This document shows positions 59,488-64,000 of a stretch of DNA of 64,000 bases, one piece after another (within the stretch, counting starts at the first letter, position 1; every line of letters begins with the position of its first letter). The DNA comes from JAUSPI01 sp964454305. GTDB lineage: Bacteria; Desulfobacterota; Syntrophia; Syntrophales; JADFWA01. The translations under genes were made by a program, and so were the position numbers. The notes beneath the pieces are model-generated. The model searched no databases, was not told the DNA's origin, and was given only the letters and a program-made list of their open reading frames with translations. The stretch is taken from the NCBI GenBank assembly GCA_964454305.1, contig CAYVXX010000001.1, positions 62,001 through 126,000 on the forward strand. The letters are read 5' to 3'.

Positions 59488-60411
59488 ATGATACTTTTTG
59501 TCCCGTTAGATAAAGAAAGTGGAAGAAGAACTTTTTGGATATTTTTTGCATTGTGTTCCATTCTTCCCTTACTAATCATGATCTTTTTCATTTTTTATTA
59601 TATTCTGCCTGTCCTCGAACCTGGCCAGACTGACAACTTAACGAACACATTTATATATGCTCTTTCTTCCATGTCTATTTTCCCCTTCCTCTGTTTCCTC
59701 CTGATGTCTCGCTGGATGAGATCACTGGAAGCCTTGACAAAAGAAGTTAAGGAAAAATCAATTCAGATAACAGGAGAAAAGAAGAAATTTAAAGAAGAAA
59801 ACGAACTCATAACTCTCAAACATCTTTTCAATGAACTGTACGGTGAACTTCAAGGTAAAATAAGTCAACTAAGTGAATATTCAGATAATCTAATTGATTC
59901 CAGCCTTGAACTTTCAGCACTTGCTATAATAGATGACTTAACTACTTTATATAATCGCCGCCATTTTGATTTACGGTTGGCTGAGGAAACAAACAGGGCA
60001 AAGAGGTACCATCTTGAACTTTCACTCATCATGCTCGATATCGACGATTTTAAAGAATATAACGACTCACTTGGTCACCAGACTGGCGACAATTTATTAA
60101 GGAAATTAGGACTGTTGATTCGAAAATCCTTGCGTAAATCGGATATTGCTTTTCGTTACGGCGGTGATGAATTTGCCATCATTTTGCCGGAATGTGGTAT
60201 GAAGGAAGCAGAGGTTGTAAGTAATAAATTAGCTAATATCATTTCAGATTACCAGTTTGATGATCTGAAAAAAACAAATTTCAGCAAGGTAACGATTAGC
60301 TGTGGTGTGGCTTGTTATGCGCAGAGTTCAAATTTGGAGGAATTTGTCAGAAAGGCCGACAGCTTATTATTGAAAGCAAAGGGGGCAGGTAAAGGACGTG
60401 TTATGTGTTAA
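59488..60411 (+). CDS. membrane-anchored GGDEF diguanylate cyclase
   Basis: 307 residues. Two hydrophobic segments (residues ~15-45 and ~55-75) are followed by a coiled-coil-like stretch to ~130. Then comes a GGDEF domain: LTTLYNRRHFD at its start, DIDDFKEYNDSLGH, and the active-site YGGDEFAIILPE. The signature is intact, so it should make c-di-GMP. No separate sensor domain is seen. It follows gltX by 66 bp on the same strand. Confidence 0.92.
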   Translation: MILFVPLDKESGRRTFWIFFALCSILPLLIMIFFIFYYILPVLEPGQTDNLTNTFIYALSSMSIFPFLCFLLMSRWMRSLEALTKEVKEKSIQITGEKKKFKEENELITLKHLFNELYGELQGKISQLSEYSDNLIDSSLELSALAIIDDLTTLYNRRHFDLRLAEETNRAKRYHLELSLIMLDIDDFKEYNDSLGHQTGDNLLRKLGLLIRKSLRKSDIAFRYGGDEFAIILPECGMKEAEVVSNKLANIISDYQFDDLKKTNFSKVTISCGVACYAQSSNLEEFVRKADSLLLKAKGAGKGRVMC

Positions 60412-60487
60412 ACAGAAAATAATACTTGAGCTCATAATCAATAAAATATGATCCCGGCTCTTAGACTAAAGCGTAAGAAATTAAATC

Positions 60488-60516
60488 TTGACATCTCAAG
60501 ATTATTTGTCTATGCG
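60488..60516 (+). promoter_or_regulatory. promoter candidate for the tRNA pair
   Basis: TTGACA (60488-60493), 17 nt, TATGCG (60511-60516). The -35 lies within the palindrome TCTTGA-CATC-TCAAGA. An 11-bp tandem duplication (AAAAGCACCTT twice) lies between it and the tRNA. Confidence 0.45.
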
Positions 60517-60551
60517 GTATCACTCAAAAGCACCTTCAAAAGCACCTTTAT

Positions 60552-60625
60552 TGGGGGATCGTCTATCGGTATGACTCGGGTCTCTCGAATCTGCTACTCG
60601 GGTTCGAATCTCGGTACCCCAGCCA
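60552..60625 (+). tRNA. tRNA-Gln-like gene with CUC anticodon (identity uncertain)
   Basis: 74 nt fold as a tRNA: acceptor TGGGGGA/TACCCCA (one mismatch), D stem GTC/GAC, anticodon stem CGGGT/ATCTG with two G-U pairs, loop CTCTCGA with anticodon CTC, T arm TCGGG-TTCGAAT-CTCGG, then GCCA. The acceptor (U1-A72, G73) and body match tRNA-Gln, but the anticodon would read Glu GAG. It is either a Gln-derived Glu isoacceptor, or a decaying or recruited tRNA. It lies 1 bp before tRNA-Glu. Confidence 0.6.
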
Positions 60626-60626
60626 T

Positions 60627-60701
60627 GGTCCCATCGTCTAGGGGTTAGGACGCTGGCCTCTCACGCCGGAAACAGGGGTTCAATTCCCCTTGGGACTACC
60701 A
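60627..60701 (+). tRNA. tRNA-Glu (CTC anticodon)
   Basis: 75 nt with CCA encoded. Acceptor GGTCCCA/TGGGACT (first pair G-U), anticodon stem CTGGC/GCCGG with loop CTCTCAC, T arm GGGG-TTCAATT-CCCC. The loop and body match bacterial tRNA-Glu. A terminator follows directly. Confidence 0.93.
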
Positions 60702-60710
60702 GAAAAAAAA

Positions 60711-60741
60711 GGGTTAGCCGTTATGACGGTTATCCCTTTTT
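60711..60741 (+). terminator. intrinsic terminator after tRNA-Glu
   Basis: GGGTTAGCCG and CGGTTATCCC form a stem (with two non-canonical pairs) and are followed by seven T. The sequence between 60742 and 60937 holds no gene, only the repeat at 60911. Confidence 0.8.
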
Positions 60742-60910
60742 TTGTGTGACTACAATGTGATCATGCGATGACCAAGCTGTGAAGCTCCCAAACCACAGGG
60801 CGGGGCTTCCCGGTAAGGCAATCGAAGATTCATAAGCGAATAATCGGAGATAGTGAGCTGTTGCGAACAATATGTTTGTTTTATATTGCGCCCCTTACCC
60901 CTCCTACAAA

Positions 60911-60944
60911 AGGCGGGGCTTGCGGGTGCGCTCCCGGTCAAAAA
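60911..60944. repeat. interspersed repeat, copy 3 (second half)
   Basis: AGGCGGGGCTTGCGGG followed by TGCGCTCCCGGTCAAAA. Shared with 3889-3918 and 63734-63767. Overlaps the last codons of the hydrolase gene on the minus strand. Confidence 0.6.
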
Positions 60945-62158
60945 AGCTCATCCAGCCAGTCCAGGTAGACTGCATTTGCAAAAGACAGATTGCCTACCTG
61001 GCAGTGGGAATCGGCTCCTTCTTCCTGAGTGAAAAGACGGGATGCAACCGGGCCGGAAACCCCATCACAGAAGACTTTGAACTGTCTTTGCGGTTCTACC
61101 CCCTCGCCGATCCCGGCCATCGCGAAACATGGACATGAAATATCTTTCAGAGCTTCTCCAACACTGAATTGACGCATATATTGGAACGTCTTCTTAAATG
61201 ATGGCTGGCCGAAGCGGCCCATCAGGTTCCCGGCAAGCTCCTTCATCTGGATTGGCATCACCTCCTCAGGAATTTCCGGTAAATCCTGAGGTCTAAAGTC
61301 TTCATCGTCTGGCATCTCTGCCGGATCAAGGCCAACGAAACCAATCATATATTTGTGGAGATCAATTATCGGAGAATTGGCTACAAGCGCTTTTATTCGA
61401 GGCTCACGGGACACAGCACGAGTTGCGAAGTATCCACCGAAGCTTATGCCCAGCAGCGCTATCCGTTTGGTGTCCACATCGTTCCTGCCGGTCGCATAGT
61501 CGAGCACCGTGCTGACAGGGTTTTCAAAATCCGGCTCAAAAAACGTATCCGGGTGAAACCGTAGGGTATCCATCTGTCCGGGTCCGGCGAAGAAAATGAT
61601 GTTGAACCCTCGTTTCAGGGCGGCATAGCCCGTCTGAAGATACTCTTCTTCCGTGGTACCATCAAAACCACTGACGATCATAAGAGTTTTACGTTTTTTG
61701 CCATCTTTTGACGGAGACATAAAGTATAAGGGCAGGGTAATATTTCTAAAGGGAAGGTCTTCCGATTCAAACGTATGATCGGCAAACTTCATTGCTTCCG
61801 CAAAGCACTCTCGGCTTTTAATGCCCAGTTCTCTATGCACGGGGTCCCGGTAATTTGTGTAATATTCAGCGGCACGATAAGAGTTACATGCTTTTAAATA
61901 CTGCTCGCGTGCACTGATCCTGTGGCCTTTTACGGCTCTCTCATCGGCATCTGTCTTCTGCATCTGTGCCAGCTTTGCAAATTCTTCTACCCAGCTCGAC
62001 GGAATGCCGTCTCTGATACGTTCTACAATAGCCAGACACTCGCCGACGGATGCTCCGCCGTAAGCAGTCGATCCAAGTTGACGAATAAGCTGAAAATCCA
62101 TCTCGGCATCACTGAAACCTTTTACCCTCGTCTTGCTCCGCTCTGTCTCTGACCCCAT
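60938..62158 (-). CDS. alpha/beta hydrolase (FrsA/DUF1100-like)
   Basis: 406 residues. The nucleophile elbow is ALLGISFGGYFATRA (GxSxG) near residue 240, and a catalytic His is probably in EEGADSHCQVGN near the C-terminus. The long N-terminal helical part (~130 residues) is typical of the FrsA and 2,6-dihydropseudooxynicotine hydrolase group, whose members cleave C-C bonds or esters. No operon partner suggests a substrate. It lies 18 bp after the CsgG-type gene on the same strand, so the two may be co-transcribed. Confidence 0.83.
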   Translation of the reverse strand: MGSETERSKTRVKGFSDAEMDFQLIRQLGSTAYGGASVGECLAIVERIRDGIPSSWVEEFAKLAQMQKTDADERAVKGHRISAREQYLKACNSYRAAEYYTNYRDPVHRELGIKSRECFAEAMKFADHTFESEDLPFRNITLPLYFMSPSKDGKKRKTLMIVSGFDGTTEEEYLQTGYAALKRGFNIIFFAGPGQMDTLRFHPDTFFEPDFENPVSTVLDYATGRNDVDTKRIALLGISFGGYFATRAVSREPRIKALVANSPIIDLHKYMIGFVGLDPAEMPDDEDFRPQDLPEIPEEVMPIQMKELAGNLMGRFGQPSFKKTFQYMRQFSVGEALKDISCPCFAMAGIGEGVEPQRQFKVFCDGVSGPVASRLFTQEEGADSHCQVGNLSFANAVYLDWLDELF

Positions 62159-62175
62159 TATTCCAGTTCCTTATT

Positions 62176-63465
62176 TCACTGATAAAAACTAATCTTGTCT
62201 ATCCACATTTTCCCTTTTACCGGGGGGTTATTCAAACTGGGAAGACCTATTGATACAATCTCAACACGGTCAAGACGCAACACCTGATCTCCATATTTTG
62301 CGCCATACTTTTCAGCGCCTTTCTTTATCCATCTCCTTCCAATCGTTAAACTGTCAAATGGTATTCTTACCTTTTTCCACTGTGTGTCTGTATCAAAATT
62401 TCCTGTCCATGCATCCATACTATTAGGATCATCCGGATTTGATGTCGCAATCCAAAACGTACCGGTAAGCAACCGAGTTGACTTCACGTAAAATTCCACT
62501 CCACTGTATAAATACAGATCCCTTTTCTCCCTGTTTTCTGCCCTGGCAAAGACCATGTCAGATCTTTCTTTAAAATTAAACTGTAATTCCAGAGAATGCC
62601 TGGAATCTCCAGCTCCCTCGGCAGTAGCCAGACCGACACGAAAACCGCCTCTCCTTTTATAACCTGTATTCCACGAAGGATCGACAACATCTGATTCAAA
62701 ATCCGCATTCAATGGTCCGGAGTCTCTCATCTCCGAAGGTCTGAACAATTTTGTCTGCATTGTAATTGCAGCCACGGCCTGCCCTGTCTTTACATTCAAA
62801 AGCCTGAGGTTTATATCCCATTTTCCTCTCATTTCTGCCAGTGTTCCTGTAAGTATCAAGTCTGCCATTTGCAGTTGACCAACCTTATCCATAGATGACT
62901 TGCTCATGAGGCCTGTCATGCCTAATTTAAGTTCATCGATGATTGTTTTCAGCTTTGCCCTCTCAACAACGTTGAAATGACCGGAATCAATTAGTGCAGA
63001 TGTCAGTTTTTCAAGTGTAACCCTTCCGGCTTCTTTTTGTTTGCCTCGAATTACTTCGAAATCCACAATTGCAATTGTCTTTTGGGGAATTTTCAAATTT
63101 ACGGTGGAACCGACAGGATAGGACATGGGTTTTTTCAGCAAAACCTTGACGATATTTCCATGTACTTCTTTCACGACCACCGATGTACCTTCAATTTCTG
63201 TTGTGAGCTCTTCGATGAAAAGTCCTTTTCGAATAACCTGTTGGGCTATCTCGCCGATAAACGGATCTGCCGACTTTTTGAATTCGGGCAAATGTAGCGT
63301 TAAGACAATTTCATCGTCCAAGACATTCTGCACTGTCGCTTCAATATAAAGCTGTTCGATTTTTTCGGATTCCTTTGAAGTCTGCATGGCTGCACATGAA
63401 CAAAAGAGAAAGGCGGTGATCATGGTAGTAATGAAAAATACATAACAATGTGTCATCTTTTTCAT
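62176..63465 (-). CDS. CsgG-type lipoprotein with a C-terminal jelly-roll-like domain
   Basis: 429 residues. A lipoprotein signal ends at FLFCSCAAM (lipobox Cys near residue 23). The central part (residues ~115-250) is CsgG/TolB-N-like: TIAIVDFEVIRGKQKEAGR, GHFNVVERAKLKTIIDELKLG and LILTGTLAEMRG. The last ~180 residues look like a carbohydrate-binding jelly roll (GGFRVGLA, LELQFNFKER, WIDKISFYQ). An outer-membrane-side location is expected. Whether it forms a pore like CsgG is doubtful given the domain mix. Confidence 0.75.
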   Translation of the reverse strand: MKKMTHCYVFFITTMITAFLFCSCAAMQTSKESEKIEQLYIEATVQNVLDDEIVLTLHLPEFKKSADPFIGEIAQQVIRKGLFIEELTTEIEGTSVVVKEVHGNIVKVLLKKPMSYPVGSTVNLKIPQKTIAIVDFEVIRGKQKEAGRVTLEKLTSALIDSGHFNVVERAKLKTIIDELKLGMTGLMSKSSMDKVGQLQMADLILTGTLAEMRGKWDINLRLLNVKTGQAVAAITMQTKLFRPSEMRDSGPLNADFESDVVDPSWNTGYKRRGGFRVGLATAEGAGDSRHSLELQFNFKERSDMVFARAENREKRDLYLYSGVEFYVKSTRLLTGTFWIATSNPDDPNSMDAWTGNFDTDTQWKKVRIPFDSLTIGRRWIKKGAEKYGAKYGDQVLRLDRVEIVSIGLPSLNNPPVKGKMWIDKISFYQ

Positions 63466-63568
63466 ACGATCTTCCCCCTTCGAGCAAGTTGTGATTTGTG
63501 TAAACTAACAAGAATTGTAGTCAATAAAAACCATAGACGCAAGGAAAAACCAGGTAAAAATTTGAGAC

Positions 63569-63590
63569 TCCCCGCAACAAGTTGCGGGGA
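63569..63590. repeat. perfect 10-bp inverted repeat upstream of the CsgG-type gene
   Basis: TCCCCGCAAC-AA-GTTGCGGGGA. It would form a very stable hairpin with a 2-nt loop (in practice 4). Read on the minus strand it is followed 8 nt later by a T run, so it could be a terminator for the tRNA-Leu side. The rest of 63466-63733 holds no gene. Confidence 0.6.
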
Positions 63591-63733
63591 ATGTGCTCAC
63601 TGTTCAGTTCAAGGTATTACTTTATGCAAGTTGTATGGGTGACCGAATAGTGACAGTGTATGACAAATGCCTCAAATTTTTTGAGTGATGGGTTTTATCC
63701 CGGCATTATTCGACACTTGGCACAGTATCAAAA

Positions 63734-63767
63734 AAGGCGGGGTTTGCGGGTGCTCTCCCGGTCAAAA
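63734..63767. repeat. interspersed repeat, copy 4 (second half)
   Basis: AAGGCGGGGTTTGCGGG then TGCTCTCCCGGTCAAAA, matching 60911-60944 with two or three changes. Confidence 0.6.
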
Positions 63768-63770
63768 TAA

Positions 63771-63803
63771 AAGGGCTAACCCTCTTCAGGTTAACCCCTT
63801 AAT
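63771..63803 (-). terminator. terminator of tRNA-Leu
   Basis: On the minus strand, GGGGTTAACC and GGGTTAGCCC can pair around TGAAGA and are followed by TTTTATTTT. It lies 8 bp after the tRNA 3' end. Confidence 0.6.
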
Positions 63804-63811
63804 TTTTCTTA

Positions 63812-63898
63812 TGGTGCCGAAGCCCGGACTTGAACCGGGACGGGCGTAACCCACTACCCCCTCAAGATAGCGTGTCTACCATATTCCACCACTTCGGC
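63812..63898 (-). tRNA. tRNA-Leu (GAG anticodon)
   Basis: 87 nt on the minus strand with CCA encoded. Acceptor GCCGAAG/CTTCGGC, D-loop GGAATATGGTAGACAC, anticodon stem CTATC/GGTAG with loop TTGAGGG, a long class-II variable arm (TGGGTTACGCCCGT) and T arm CCGG-TTCAAGT-CCGG. It closely matches E. coli leuU, which also follows secG. Confidence 0.95.
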
Positions 63899-63933
63899 AC
63901 GATACGGAGTATCGGGAGCGGACCCCCGAGCTA

Positions 63934-64000
63934 CTATTGCTTTGTGTTCTGAGGGGTATTTCCAGTTCCGCCTTGATCGTTGGGAACCGTTTGTTCAACT
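63934..64000 (-). CDS. secG: probable C-terminal end of SecG (start outside window)
   Basis: On the minus strand the last 21 codons before a TAG at 63934 read VEQTVPNDQGGTGNTPQNTKQ when grouped as VEQTVPNDQG and GTGNTPQNTKQ. This is a low-complexity, Gln/Thr/Pro-rich tail of the kind that ends SecG proteins. The order secG then tRNA-Leu(GAG) is conserved in Proteobacteria. The fragment is too short for a firm call. Confidence 0.4.
   Translation of the reverse strand, partial: VEQTVPNDQGGTGNTPQNTKQ

Noticed and set aside
1..64000. Prophage or insertion sequence
   Set aside because: No transposase, integrase or phage structural gene is seen; the only mobile-looking items are short palindromic elements.

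Overview
The gene content and order point to an anaerobic member of the Desulfobacterota (former Deltaproteobacteria), of syntrophic or sulfate-reducing type. This rests on a Desulfovibrio-type [FeFe] hydrogenase with its full maturation operon, a UbiX/UbiD pair, a double-cubane-cluster reductase, selenium-handling genes with an in-frame UGA in selD, and the glyA-dCMP deaminase-nrdR-rib-nusB block. No phage, insertion sequence or CRISPR array is visible. This is inference from gene families; no taxonomic marker comparison was possible.

Layout. 1-3.7 kb: end of an unknown gene, a bactofilin, and polA on the opposite strand. 4.0-6.9 kb: a possible structured leader or small RNA, then lpdD-like, ubiX and a ubiD homologue that carries an export signal. 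7-12 kb: MFS transporter, AbrB/PIN toxin-antitoxin pair, exported phosphatidylserine-decarboxylase-like protein between two 38-bp repeats, and a fused AdoMet decarboxylase-spermidine synthase. 12-14.6 kb: thrC and a LysR regulator on the minus strand. 14.7-35.7 kb: a plus-strand redox and selenium region made of yedE, a DUF3343 protein, a ribokinase-fold protein, a Mop domain, tusA and yedF; then hydAB, a TM1266-family gene, aspA and hydFGE; then a double-cubane reductase with its ATPase, an amino-acid-type ABC transporter, a metallo-beta-lactamase-fold protein, a NifS-type desulfurase and a UGA-containing selD. 35.8-39.3 kb: rpsT facing lptE and leuS. 39.4-46.4 kb: a minus-strand cassette of ten genes that looks like a peptide-modification (RiPP) locus. 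46.6-57.8 kb: trkHA, then a housekeeping block (nusB, ribH, ribBA, ribE, nrdR, dCMP deaminase, glyA, rpiB, fabD, rpmF, yceD). 58-64 kb: gltX, a diguanylate cyclase, two adjacent tRNAs, an alpha/beta hydrolase, a CsgG-type lipoprotein, tRNA-Leu(GAG), and probably the end of secG.

Two parts deserve most attention. First, the 39.4-46.4 kb cassette combines a 79-residue repeat-bearing candidate precursor, two PqqD-like proteins, two tandem radical SAM enzymes, an HPr-kinase-like protein, an S24/S26-type peptidase, a Tat-signal protein with an AbrB/MraZ-like end, a methyltransferase and a nucleotidyltransferase. The tailoring genes resemble those of lasso-peptide loci, but no lasso cyclase or B2 protease is present. 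Second, the selenium region carries two copies of a 34-codon ORF, each with a good ribosome binding site, an in-frame UGA at codon 9, and a hairpin 20 nt after the UGA whose loop resembles the one after the selD UGA. This may be an undescribed micro-selenoprotein, or a leader peptide inside a structured RNA. The two copies are part of an old duplication: one lies in front of the intact reductase operon, the other in front of a deleted remnant of it, and the promoter with its LysR site is duplicated too.
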